From positions 15,414,882-15,478,881 of the forward strand of contig NW_004955459.1 of NCBI RefSeq assembly GCF_000276665.1: DNA of 64,000 nt, read 5' to 3'. Below, one piece after another: positions 46,681 through 58,621 of this stretch (the first letter of the stretch is position 1; each line of letters opens with the position of its first letter). Under the pieces are notes generated by a model, which was not told where the DNA came from, ran no database searches, and worked only from the letters and a program-made list of their open reading frames with translations. The translations under genes were made by a program, and so were the position numbers. The stretch comes from Chinchilla lanigera. Its lineage: Eukaryota > Chordata > Mammalia > Rodentia > Chinchillidae.

Positions 46681-46729
46681 ATAAACATGATTTTGTATAT
46701 TTTATGCTTTGAAGAGTTGATCAGTTATT

Positions 46730-46819
46730 TATTTAATTTTTTTCCGGCACCTGGAATTGAATTCACGACCTCGAGCTTGCCAGGCAGGCGCTGTGCCGCT
46801 GAGCTAAATCCCCAGCCCC
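46730..46819 (-). repeat. tRNA-derived SINE with perfect 11-bp TSD
   Basis: Minus-strand ID-like copy with intact boxes. TSD gatcagttatt at 46719-46729 and 46820-46830. Confidence 0.94.
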
Positions 46820-46849
46820 GATCAGTTATTGTTATTGGTAGTGTTACTG

Positions 46850-47335
46850 TCTGTAGCATCTTTATTGAGATGTTACATGTGCAGAAGTACAGAGATCCTA
46901 AGTGGATAGCTTGATAAGCTTGTGTTCACCATGTACTGAGCACCCACATCATAAGTGAGAACTTTTCCACACCCTAGAATCTCCGTGTGTCTCCTTCAGC
47001 GCTTATTCCTGGCCAAGGCCCAGCTCCATGCTGAGCTCGTTCACCACAGGTCAGTCAGCTCTCTTGCTCTTGATGCTTGTGTAAATAAAATCATGCAGCA
47101 CGTACCCTTCTGTGGCTGGCTTCTTTTGCTCAGTCATGATTGTGAGTCATTTGTGTCAGTATTCAATTGCAATCTACTTATTCTCATTATTTAATTATTC
47201 CCTTTATTCATTACCCACTATAGGTACATCACAGTTTATCCACTCTGCTATTGATGGACACTTGGATGTTTCTGGTTTGAACCCACTATAAATGGATATT
47301 CTTGTACCTGTCCTGTAGGCTATATATACACTTCT
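46850..47335 (-). mobile_element. L1 fragment, antisense
   Basis: aaaatcatgcagcacgtacc, gctggcttcttttgctcagt, tatccactctgctattgatg, then gaacccactataaatggata. Confidence 0.75.
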
Positions 47336-47344
47336 GTGGGCTAA

Positions 47345-48243
47345 ATGCAGTAGACCCTTTAGCCACAGGATTAAGTTGCAAGACCCTGGTGGATACATGA
47401 AACTTCAGAGAGCACCTAGCCATATATACTGTGTGTTTTCCTGTACATACATATCTGTGAAAAAGTTTAATTTGTAAGTGAAGTATAGTAAAAGATTAAC
47501 AGCAATTATAAAAAAGAACAATTATGTATCATTTCCAATGTTTTTTATTATTGTTTTTTATTCTCTTTAATAGTTCAAAAATCTTGCATTCTTACATCTG
47601 GTAATCTGAGCAACTTCTTGAAGATAACAATATGTAATATAACAACCACTGTTAATTCCTACCATTTTGTTTTGAAACCCTGTATCATTTTTATTGTTTT
47701 TGTGTTGTTTTGTTCTTGTCCATGCTGTTGTTATTTTGATATTGTTTTTTAATTCTCTTTTTAAGAAAGAACAATTATAACAATGCAGTAACAATAATAA
47801 AATGTACGTGAATATTGCCTCCTCCTGCTCCTCCCCTACTCAAAATATCTTATTGTGCTTTTATTTTTCACTTAAAGGAAGCACTTTATGGCTTCCCTTT
47901 GGCATATCTGAGTTGCCAAAATCACCACTTTTCTACTTGGGGGCCATTATTAAGTAAAATCATGATTATTTGAACACAGGCACTGCAATAGCATGCTGGT
48001 TGGTCTTATAACTAAGGAAGCTCCTGAGTAAATAACGGGCAGAGCAGATATGCTATACAAATGCATTCGTCACATCCCAGGTAGGACAGAGCAAGACAGT
48101 GTGAGACTTCAGTGTGCTACTCAGTGTAGCATGCAACTTAAAATTTGTAAACTACTTATTTCTGGAATTTTCCCCATTACATTTTCTGATCATGGTGGAC
48201 CACAGGTAACTGAGACCTGAGAAAACGAAACTGTGGGTGAGGG
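47345..48243 (-). mobile_element. Tigger1-like DNA transposon, interrupted
   Basis: Ends cagtagaccctttagccaca and gaaactgtgggtgaggg. Inner text acttatttctggaattttcc and accacaggtaactgagacct is the reverse of Tigger1's 5' end. Split by the unassigned element (47526-47765). Non-autonomous deletion product. Confidence 0.7.
47526..47765 (+). mobile_element. Unassigned ~240-bp element, copy 3, with 13-bp TSD
   Basis: Inserted in the Tigger1-like element between identical aaagaacaattat copies (47513-47525 and 47766-47778). Shares atctggtaatctgagcaact and atataacaaccactg with copies 1 and 2. T-rich on this strand, so true orientation is unknown. Confidence 0.8.
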
Positions 48244-48554
48244 AGGGCTGGAATTGCTGAAGTTTATGTGTACACATGCTCATCTTTTACTAGCAATGTA
48301 AAGCACTTTTCCAGTGTGGTGGTAGCAGTATTGTGTTACCTGCCTACAGACATGTATGAGAGCTCTGATTGCTCCACAGCCTTGCTACCACATGCTTTTA
48401 TCTGTCACTTTCATTTAAACTATCCTGGTAGCTACACATCAGTCTCATATTGGGGTTTTAATTTAAGTTCCCTGATAACTAATAAAGCTGAACACTATGT
48501 GCGTGTGTACATGCGCATGCGGTGTATGTGTTCTGTGTTGTGCTGGGCTTCATC

Positions 48555-48687
48555 TTTTTTTTTTAAATTTTGAAACAGGCACTGGCTAAGTCACTAAGTT
48601 CCCCAGGGTACGCTTGAATTTGTGACCTTCCTGCCTCAGCCTCTCAGAGTGCTGGGATTACAAGCATGTGCCACCACTTCCAGCTTC
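48555..48687 (-). repeat. B1-like SINE
   Basis: tgaaacaggcactggctaag, then gcctcagcctctcagagtgc, then acaagcatgtgccaccactt. Confidence 0.85.
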
Positions 48688-50440
48688 TTGTCACGTTTAC
48701 TTGGCATTTCTCACACAGACTACTGAAGTCTTTTAGCAATTACCTACTGGGTTGTCTAAGTAAAGGCTTCTTTATGGTGTGATGTCTCAGAACAGTATTT
48801 ATTAGCATGCCAGCTTGCCCATACCAGGGTAAGAGGAAAATAAATGTTATATTGTAGCTTGTGTAGTACAATCATACTTTTATTTATAATCACTTAAATG
48901 TGAAGAATAGTATACTAACTTAAGAGCAATAGGTCTCTCTGAGAAAACAATGAATAATTTTAACTTCCTACTTTCTAGCTCTCCTTGTTTGTTTTTGTCT
49001 GAGTTTGTCTTCCTAACAAGCATGGATTGCTTTTATCACCTGGCAAAACAACGAAGCTGCTTTCATTAAGAAACACATACTTGCAACTCAGAACGAGACA
49101 AAAGCTGATCAGTATGCGTTGGCTTGACTCAGCCATCAGCCTGTTCCCATCTGGAACACAGAGGGACACTGAGGAGAAGTGTCTTCTCCGGGCACGGCTT
49201 GAAAGTTTGAGTCGGGAGAAGAGAGCGGAAAAATGAAGAATCACTTTTATTGCACAACAGCCATGTGCTCCTTCCCACCCTGCTGAGCCTGGGAGATGAT
49301 TAGAGCCATAAAGACTGACTAATTACTGAAATTGCCTCTTCTCTGTAGAAGCAAACTTTCCCAGGCCATCCACTGGGCTTATTTGGTTTGATTACTGGAG
49401 TCCTGCTGTTATCTGGAATGAGGCGAGCACAGTATTACAGTGAGCAAGTGTAATGCTCTTGTTTACGTTTTGCAAGGCAAACACGGTGACTTCCAGTCTT
49501 ACGTAACCAGAGTCCTCCAACATGTGACGGTGTCCTTTCTCTTCCATTTTGGGTTCTCCCTGGTGCTGCTAACCCATAAACCACAACCAAACACTGAACC
49601 ATCCCCACCCACCAACAATCTGTTTCTAAGGATATTTGAAACAAGGTGCAGTGCAATGCAAAGAACTCTCTTTCCCTGAAGCACTTGAGTGTTAAGAGTG
49701 ATTTTCAGACATTTCAGATACTTCAGTAGTTTCTGCGTTCTTGTACATAACCAGAATACAACCATTGGCCTTTGGAAATCCGCACTGACGCATTACTAAC
49801 ATCCAGGTTTGGATTCCTTCAGTTGTCTTAGTATCATCCTTTATTGCAAAAACACCAGTCAGAAGCATACAGGGCACTGAAAGCTTTAAAGCCTGAGCCA
49901 CCAGTCTTAGGTACTTTTTCTTCCCCAAGACACAAAACCCAACACCACAACTTAAAAGTTTGTACAGGGTTCAGTCCTTAGCCTGCTGGGTTCAAGATGG
50001 GGCAGCAGGGCAGAGGTCCTTGGTGGAGGAAAACAGCTCTTGACCATGAGGGAGGGAGATGTACCTTTCCAGGCCACACCCACAGTGACCCTTATCCCAC
50101 TCCTGGCTTCACCTCCTAAATTACATTTAACTCTGAACTCATCAGTGGCTTATGCTCCCACGATCCATCTATGAGCACATGAGGCTTTAGGGGCCCACCC
50201 AGACATAAACCGTGGCACCGCCTGTAGCCACCCATCCTCAACCTTGCCCCACACTCACCTCCGTCCCAGCCCCACAGACTGGTGCTGTGGACGCTTTCTC
50301 TCAAGGGGCACTGGTACAGGAAGAACGCAGACATTGCTGTCGGGACAAGTGAGGACAGATCTGCACAGGGAAGCAGGGTGGAATGGGGGATGAACCAGAG
50401 AATCCTCCTGAGTCAGGGATAGCAACTAGGAAATGGTGAT
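48688..50440. other. Intergenic, no repeat recognised; candidate conserved non-coding block
   Basis: Unique-looking sequence. 48960-49460 carries homeodomain-type sites (ctaattactg, gatgattag) and reads like conserved non-coding DNA. A minus-strand frame at 49692-49928 is protein-like but unrecognised. Confidence 0.4.
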
Positions 50441-50448
50441 TGACCCCT

Positions 50449-50464
50449 ACACACACACACACAC

Positions 50465-50536
<72 letters not shown>

Positions 50537-50537
50537 C
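50449..50537. repeat. (AC)n then (TC)n tract
   Basis: About ten AC units run directly into more than 30 TC units with one interruption. A mirror-repeat polypyrimidine run. Confidence 0.97.
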
Positions 50538-50796
50538 ATCCCCGGCTTTTCACTTTTTCCATGTATCACTTTATATATCATCTCACTTCCTGCTGATTCT
50601 CCTACTTTTTTTGTTACTTCCTTTTCTTCATTTTTGCACATTTCTCCAAAATTTTTCTAGATTCCTGTTTCCCTTGAAATGTCTTCTTTACAGACACCAG
50701 CAACATACTAAAAGTTGTCTTCTGTGAGGAAGTGGACAGGTGAGGAACAGGACTTTCTCTGTATGGCGTTTTATATTGTCTTGGTGTTTAAAATCA

Positions 50797-52040
50797 TAAT
50801 ACAGTAGCCTCTCCTCCTGCCTTATCCATGGTTTTGATTTCTGAGGTTTCAGTTACCCATGCTCAACCATCATTCAAAGTTATTAAATGGAAAGTTCCAG
50901 AAATAATTCATAAATTTAGAATTGCATGTTGTTCTGAGCAGTATGCTGAAATTGCCCATTGCCCAGTATTATGGTTGATACATTGTGTCAACTTGGGGAG
51001 TCTAGAAGTTTGGCTAAGTGACTCAGCAGTTCTGCATCTTGGGGTAAAAAAACATGCCCTTACCCTTCTGGGATGTTGTTTATTGTGTCAATTTAAAAAG
51101 TTTAAAAGGTTAACTATGTGGCTCAGCAGAGAGCCAGAGTGCTTACTTTATATTCCTCCTGAGCCTGTGCAAAAAAAAAGGCATACAGAGGGTGTGGGTG
51201 TAAAAGACCCGCCCCGGGGCTGATAGGCTACATTAAAAAAAAAAAAAACAAACTAAAAAGGGGCTGGCTGCTGCTTCTTTGGAGGAGCTCCAGTCTTTGC
51301 CTTCAGCTTGGTTGTCTCCTGGCTTCTGGTGCAGATGTGCAGCTTCTGCCAGGGACTCTTCAGCCTTCTGGTGTAGGCTCTCTGGCCTTCATCTTAGATT
51401 CTGCAACATTCCATCACAGACCCATCAGCCTCCTGATATGGACTTGCATGGACACTGCAGTTAGCTGCAGGCCTGGGGCTGAGCTCTTCAATCTCGTGTG
51501 CAGACACCCTCTGCACGCTTCCTCATGCAGCTCTGTGGCTGACCATTGTAAGCCAAACTTATAATTCCTTATACATTTATATATCTTGTGTTATAGCTGT
51601 TTCTCTAGTAAACCCTGGCTGATACACCCAGCTTTGTCCCACCTGGGCCATAAGTCATCCCTTTGTTGGGCATAACCACACTTTGCGCATTATATAATAC
51701 CCATCCTTTACCAGTTAGTGGCTGCAGCGAGCAGACAGACTGTTGTGGCACTGCAGCCCCTGTAGCCAGTTAACCCTTCTTTTACTCAATAGCAGCCCCA
51801 AAGCATAAAAGTAATAACGCTGGTAATTTCCTCACAGTGTATTTTCACAGTTCTATTTTGTTAGTAGTCACTATTAATCTCATGCTGTGTCTAATGAATA
51901 ATGTAAACTCTGTCAGAGGTATCCGTGCATTAAGGAAACGTTGTGTGTGTAGGGTCTGTACTATGGTCTCTGTAGTCTCTGATACCCATGGGGTGTCCTG
52001 GGTTGTCCTCCCTGTGGATGGGGGAGCTGCTGAGTATCAG
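50797..52040 (+). mobile_element. Tigger1-like DNA transposon, interrupted
   Basis: acagtagcctctcctcctgc, gaggtttcagttacccatgc, attaaatggaaagttccaga, then (after an insert) gcagccccaaagcataaaag and ctctgatacccatggggtgt. This is Tigger1's 5' end with a short 3' end. The insert runs from about 50966 to 51630. Confidence 0.7.
50966..51630 (+). mobile_element. Medium-reiterated repeat inserted in Tigger1
   Basis: Starts ggttgatacattgtgtcaac then ttggggagtct; ends ctgtttctctagtaaaccct then ggctgatac. Contains partly duplicated blocks (ggctaagtgactcagcag / aactatgtggctcagcag). Family not certain. Confidence 0.55.
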
Positions 52041-52500
52041 TCAGTGCTCACTAGAGAAATCCATTTAGTATAAGAGGTATAAATATATAAAATTGACCAG
52101 TTAGGCTTACAGCAGCTGCTTACAAAGTTCTGTGTGGAAGAGTGCGAAAGGGCTGTCTGTCCATGCGCCGGAGATCCAAAGATCTAGTCAGAGGTCAGAG
52201 GTCCGGAGCTCACTTTAGAGTCCTTGCGACTCCCAATCAGCAGGCTGAAGGTCTGTGCTGGAAGGAAGGAAACCACGTCTCCCGAGGAGGACAAGACTGG
52301 AGATCCTCGGGAGATCCTTGGTGACTGAAGCCACCGAAGGAGCCTTTCTTCTGTTTCTTTTATTCCATTCAGGCTGCCACCTCCTGGCTGGTGCCGCTCA
52401 CACTCAGGACCTTCCGTTTTCAGTCAGTCCCTTCAGCCACGCAGAGAGCTATGCCGGCCCAATTCAGTGGGGCATTTCTTACCGAAGTTGACGCAATCAG
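52041..52500 (-). mobile_element. Related medium-reiterated repeat, opposite orientation
   Basis: Begins tgctcactagagaaatccat, then ataagaggtataaatata, the reverse of the typical end of the class at 50966. The remainder has the pattern gtgctggaaggaaggaaacc. Confidence 0.45.
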
Positions 52501-52789
52501 TTAGCTATCACATGCTGTAACTCATTACCTACTTAAGAAAAGACAATATGTAATAAGATCAAAACCAACCCAAACCCCAAACCTGAATCTGTTGTAATGA
52601 GTGAGTTGAAAGGATAAAAGCTGCCATGTCTTTTGTCTTTATTATGTATAAAATCTCACCCTAAGGGCCAATTTGTTGCCTTGTGCCTGAGTTTCCGTGT
52701 GCAGTTGCTGCTTCTGCTTCTGTTTGCACATGTGAGTTTCATGAAGAAAAAGGGAAGATTTTTCTGGTTCTATAACTGTGTCATTTCTT

Positions 52790-52942
52790 TTTTTTTTCTT
52801 TTTTTTTTTTTGAGACAGGGTCTTGCTGTATAGTTCAGGCTGCCCTTGTATATAGCCCAGGCTGGGCTTGAACTCATGGTGATCCTCCTGCCTTAGCCTC
52901 TTGAGTGCTGAGACTACAGGCATGCACTACCAGGCCCAGCTG
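52790..52942 (-). repeat. B1-like SINE with internal duplication
   Basis: gagacagggtcttgctgtat, then two variants of the caggctg(c/g)gc block, then gatcctcctgccttagcctc. Confidence 0.88.
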
Positions 52943-54029
52943 TTCTAATATTTCTTCCTCGGGCCCCTGAGCTGGTGGGTCTGCCGGGTTCTGTCCTGTC
53001 CTGCTTGCTCTTAACACTCCGCCCCATGATCGCATCCACTCTCCCGGTTTTAACCCTGTGGATGATTTCCACATCTGTGTCCTTCAAACTGACATCTGTG
53101 GGAGTTCCAGGAATGCCTGTCAGATGTCTTAAACTCAACCAAGTCAGCAATGTTTTATTCTTCCTTTGAGTAGCTCATCCTGCTGACTTCCAAATGGGAG
53201 TACTGCGGCACTTTTTAATTCCTCTTTTACCTACCCCTTCTAGCTTTAGCAAAGGGTGAATTACCCCTTTAAAATGTTCCTTTTGGAGCTTATACTCCCA
53301 TGTTATAGACATGTAATAAACTTTGTGTTCTTTTTCCGGTTAAAATAAAAATATAAACAAAATGTTATTTATCTTTATTCATTCCCACATTACTCACTCC
53401 TGCAGTATTTAATCAATGTGAACTAATGTGCTGGTACTTTTTCATTTTTATTTCACTTACTTTAATTTCCTATGGAGATAGAATTCAAGTGCTAAATTAC
53501 TGCAATATTGTGAACAGTATAACCATCACCACTGTTGAGCTTTAGGATATTCTCATCAACTTACAAATTTCATTTTATGTCCATTTGCAGTTCCTTCCCA
53601 CACTCACCCTCCACCCCAGGCAAGCACTGATCTGCTTTTTATTTCTGCAGACTCACGATTCATATAAATGGAGCCAGGCAACATGTAGTGTTCCTGTGTC
53701 TGGCTTCTTTCATTAGTGTACCGCTTTGAGGTTTGCCCATGATGTGTGATCAGTTGTATGTTTCTTTTTGCTGAGCAGTGTTCCATTGTGCAGATTTGCA
53801 CATTTAGTTTATCTCTTCATCACATAATGGACATTTGGATTATTTCCAGTTTTTCTTCATTATGAATGATGCTGCTTCAGACATTAACATGAAAGTCTGC
53901 GTAAATATAAGACTTCATTTCTTCTCCTAGATATTTAGGAGTGGAATTGATGGACCATTTATTAAGTATAGATTTAACTTTTTAAGAAACTTCCAAATTA
54001 TTTTCCACAGTGTAAATTCTAAAATCACC

Positions 54030-54181
54030 TTTCCCTTCCAGCCCTCGGGAGAAACCAATGCTGCTGAACTCTGATTTTAGTCTTTGAGCTCCCGGAGCTG
54101 TGAGATAATAAATTTCTGTTGTTTAACTACTTAATCTATGACAACCTTAGTCTGCTATGGCAGCTTTAGAGATTAATACAC
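54030..54181 (+). repeat. MLT1-like LTR end inside L1
   Basis: gctgtgagataataaatttc then tgttgtttaa, ending gattaatacacc: the 3' end of an MLT1-type MaLR LTR. Confidence 0.65.
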
Positions 54182-54372
54182 CTATTTTCTGAAAGAATTT
54201 ATGTAGGATTGGTAAAATTTCTTCTTTAAATATTTGATAAGATTTGCCAGTAAATTCATCTGAATCTGGGCTTTTCTTTGTGGGAAGATTTTTAGTTAGT
54301 AATTCAATTTCTTATTTGTTATTGGTTTTTGCAGATTTTAAATTTCTTATTGGATTGATCTTAGTAATGTTT

Positions 54373-54487
54373 AGGCTGGCCTTGGACTCACTATATGGCA
54401 CAGGCTGGCCTCAAACTCACAGTGATCCTCCTGCCTCAGCCTCTCAAGTGCTGGGATTACAGGCATGCACCACCATGCCCTGCAACC
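54373..54487 (-). repeat. B1-like SINE inserted in L1, 12-bp TSD
   Basis: 5'-truncated B1 (aggctggccttggactcact to caggcatgcaccaccatgcc). TSD ttagtaatgttt at 54361-54372 and 54488-54499, perfect. Confidence 0.93.
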
Positions 54488-56452
54488 TTAGTAATGTTTT
54501 ACCTGCAGGAATTTGTACACATTTTATTTATATTGTTTAATTTGCTAGGATAAACTTGCTCATTATATTCTCAAAATCCTTTCAATTTCTAAAAAATCAA
54601 TAGTTTAATTTTTTTTTTTTTATTCCTGATTTTGGTTAGCTCTATTTTCTTTATTGGTCAGTTGAAAATCTTATCCATTTTATTCGTGTTTTTAAAAGAA
54701 TCAGCTTTTGATTTATGTAATTTTGTCTCTAGTGCTTTTATTTTAGTGATTTCCATTCTGATCTTTATTGTTTCCTTCCATTTATTGCTTTGTGTTTTAC
54801 TTGTTCTTTTTTTTTACCTTCTTGAAGTATAAGTTTATATTACTGATTACAGATCTTTCTTTTAAATTAAATATTTAATAAAAATTTAAATTTTCTCCTA
54901 GGCATTGTATTAGCTATACTCCTACCTTTCAGTATGTTTGGTTTTGCATTTACTGAGTTCTAAATATTTTACAATGAACCTTATGACTTCTTCTTTGACT
55001 CATGATTATTTAGAAGTATGTCTCTCAAATATTTGAAGGTTCCCCACATTTCTTTCAGTTACTGATTTCCTGTTTAGTCTTATCATGGTTGGGGAACTTA
55101 CTTCATATGAATTCAAAACTTCTAAGCTTATTGAACTTGTGTTATGATATAGTGTAGGATCTCTCTTGGAAAACGTTCCATGCAGATTTGAACATATGTG
55201 TGCTCTGCTATTGTGGGCAGAGCAATTTATACACATAACTAGGTAGAGTTGGTTGATAGCTGTTCAACTTTTCTGTGTTCTTATAACTCTCTGTCCAGAT
55301 GATCTGTTGATGACTGAGAAAAGAGACTTGAATTCAACCCTATCAATATTTGCTGCATGTATTTTCTACAGAATGCTTACATTTATAATTTTTCTATCTT
55401 CCTGATGTTTTGAAACCTTTACTACTATGAAATGTCACTCTTTGTCCCTAGTAATATCTCTTGTTTTAAATTCTATTTTTTCTGATATTAATATAAATAC
55501 AGTACTCCAGATCTCTTGTGGTAGCCATTTACATAGCATGCATTTTCTACATTCTTTTACTTTCAATCTATTGTGTCTTTCAATTCAAAATGTTTTCTTT
55601 GAAGAAAGCAAATAGCTGGAACTTTTGTAATCCAATTTGATAATGATGGCTCTTTTTGATTGGGACAGTTAATCCATTCAAGTTTACTTACTGATATGGT
55701 TGGACTTCTATCTACTATTATGCTATTTGTTTCTATTGGTTCCACATCTTTTTTCCCTGCTGTTCCTCTTTCATTGCCTTCTCTTGCACTAAACAAATTT
55801 TTATTTAATGTGGCACTTGAATTCCCAAGTTATTTTATTAACTATTTTACAATTTAATATTCTTAGTGGTTACTCTAGGGATTACAATATATGCCTTAAT
55901 CATAATCTATTTCAGTTTTGTACTGACAATTTTGGTGCAACTTTGTTCCAGTACAGCTCCACTTTATCACCCCTTCTTTGTGTTATTATTGGTATATCTG
56001 TACATACATATCATGTAAATCCCACAGGATAGTGTTATAATTATTGCTTTGTGTAATAATCATTTTCTAAAACAAAGTCACATAATAAAAGAGCAAAATT
56101 CTTCTTTATACATCTCTTATGTTTACTCACCTATTTATCATCTCTAGTATTAACTCTTCATTTCTTTCTGTGGATTCATGTCACTGTCTGGCTTCATATT
56201 CTTTTAGCCTGAAAGTCTTCCTTAAGTATTTCTTAGGGGACATTCTGCTAGCTACAGATTGTCTTAGTCTTTGTTTATCTTTGAATGACTTTATCCCACT
56301 TCATTTTTTGAAAGGAAGATTTGCTGATATCTTGATAGCACTTTCTGCAGTCCTCTGAGTTGTTGTGGATGGAAACTCACTACTAAACATACTGTTTTCT
56401 TGTCTGTGACAGTTATTTTTCTTGTTGTGTTCAATATTTTCCTATTGTTTTT

Positions 56453-56548
56453 GGTTTTTTTTTGGTTTTTCTCCGGTACCGGGAACCAAATTCACGACCT
56501 TGCGCTTGCCAGGCAGGCACTTTGCCGCTGAGCTAAATCCCCAGCCCC
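56453..56548 (-). repeat. tRNA-derived SINE inserted in L1, 16-bp TSD
   Basis: Minus-strand copy with intact boxes and GGTACC end, very like the copy at 5298. TSD ttttcctattgttttt at 56437-56452 and 56549-56564, perfect 16 bp. Confidence 0.95.
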
Positions 56549-57960
56549 TTTTCCTATTGTTTTTGAACCTTGCAATTTAATGATGATGTGTACATCCATG
56601 TTTTTCCTGCTTAGGTACAGTGGGCTTCGAGAGCCTGTGGGTTAATGATTTTTTTTGCATATTTAGGAAGTGCCTCTGGTATTTCTCTTCAGATACTCTT
56701 CTATCCCTTTCTTTCTCTCCTCTCCTGTAGGACTTACATCATGTATACATTGGTGTGTTTGATGTTTCCCCATAGGCCTTTTAGGCTCTGTCCATCTTTA
56801 ATCTTTTTTCCCTGCATTCTCCAGAAGGGATACTTTTTATTGACCTACCTTCAAATTTACTGTTTTTTCTCTGTCATCACACACCTTCTCTTAAGCCCAT
56901 TCTCACTTTGTTATACTTTACAGTGCTGATTTTCCAGTTCATTCTCTTTATAGTTTATATTCAGATTCCCCAGGTAAAACTGCTGTCCTCTTTTCTTTTA
57001 ACACAGTTTCTTTTAATTATCAATGTGTCTTTATAATAGCTGCTTTGATGTTATTGTCTGCTATTTCCAACGTTTGGGTACTGTCACAAATTTCTGTTGA
57101 CTGCTTTTACTCCTGAATATGTCACAATTTTCTATTACTTTGTAGGTTTCATAATTTTGTTGGACACTGACACTTTGGATAACATATTGTTGCAACTCTG
57201 GATTCTAATTATCGCCCTGAGGTTTTTTCTTTTTTTTTCCTTTTGTACATTTCCTGTCCATAAATTGCAGAATCTGTCTCCTTTGCAGGGTGTGGCCACT
57301 GATGTCTCTGCTCAGTTTTTTATACTTAGTTTGGCCTAATGTCGTAGGGGTCACTTCTGTGACCGCATAACTTAGTGATCAAAGAATGATTAAGGCAGAA
57401 GCTTTGTTCAGTTGCTTTGAATGTTTAAGATTTCCACCCTCTGCCGGTGGATTGTGTGTGAGCTGGGGAGTGCGTTCAGTGTTCTGCTGTGTCTGAGTCT
57501 GCTTTGGCTTTCACTTTGCATCAGGCTCTCTTGCGTCTTCCCTGCACATATGTGTAGTTTGCCCAACAGGCAAGGCTGTGTGCCTTATCTAGCCCTCCCA
57601 AGCATTCTCTTTCCCAGGATCTCCACATATGCTCCTGGCTGGTCTCCAGTTGCCCCAAGTGGAATCGCATCCTCAGGCCAGCCGATTTGCAAGTGTTCTT
57701 CATCCCTTCTGCACTAACTTTGCTACTTAAACCAGCAACACTACTAGTGAGGGTTTCTGCTCTCTGCCTCAGATCGAGTCTGCCCCTCTGGCTACAAAGC
57801 TATTGATCTTCTTAGCCAACTCTGCCCCAGTAGTAAAACCTACTGTTCCCGCCAACAAGCTAGGGTAGGCACTCAGAGCTCACTGGCCAACAAGACTCAG
57901 ATTCTTGCTTCATTTATCTGAAGTTTGAATTGGTTCTCATTAATAAACACCTTTTAGTTT

Positions 57961-58620
57961 ACTATTGGCTTGTGTTTAACTTACTGTTGCTTTGCAATCC
58001 TGAGACAGTTGTTTTAACAATTTTATACTTTTGTATTTGTTTTTGTGGTGAGAGGGTTTGCCAACATTTTAGGTTCACTATAGCTTGAAATGCCAGATCT
58101 AGTATGCTTATAGTTTTTTTTTTTTTTTTAGTGTTTAAATGTTTCATCTTCCTGGTCCCTTAATTTTGTGTATAGTTTGAGATAGGAATCTAACTTTACT
58201 TTTCCCTCCAGATAAATAGACAATTTTAAACAACTTTTGGTTGATTGAATGCATCCCTAGCCTCAGTTTGTCTGTGTATATAATTTTTTGATGAAGCTAA
58301 TGTAGTTTGAGTATATGCATGTTGATACAGCTGTGGAAGAAAATAGCATGTAAGTTCTCAAAATAAAATGAATCACCTCAATATATCAATATATCAAAAT
58401 TAGATGGAACAATCTGTACACAATGGATGAGATCAATCTGTGGAAAACTTCCCAGAAATTACTAATGTTTAGACTGTTATTGGTGATTGGGTTTTATCAG
58501 AATTTGGGCCATTTGTGACTCTCTGTGTTTGCCTTTCACATCCTGTCTACATCTTTTCCTGTGGCTAACCTCAGCCCAACATTTTGGCTTTAGCTTTTCT
58601 ACTGTCTTGGTGTACGTGAC
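57961..58620. other. Intergenic, nothing recognised
   Basis: AT-rich, no named repeat. May include the far end of the L1. Confidence 0.35.
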
Positions 58621-58621
58621 A

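Larger units (their letters stand above)
53440..57960 (-). mobile_element. Long L1 remnant, antisense (~4.5 kb)
   Basis: Continuous antisense L1M text: ttccattgtgcagatttgca; aggattggtaaaatttcttc; ttgactcatgattatttaga; gttccatgcagatttgaaca; gtagccatttacatagcatg; cagatctttcttttaaatta. Reverse transcriptase and endonuclease regions are both recognisable on the minus strand but full of stops and frameshifts, so inactive. Cut by an MLT1 relic (54030-54181), a B1 (54373-54487) and a tRNA-SINE (56453-56548). The limit near 57960 is approximate. Confidence 0.8.

Noticed and set aside
50433..50727. Ser/Leu-repeat coding frames
   Set aside because: Translation of a TC microsatellite.
53440..57960. Active L1
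   Set aside because: Both coding regions are broken by stops, frameshifts and three insertions.
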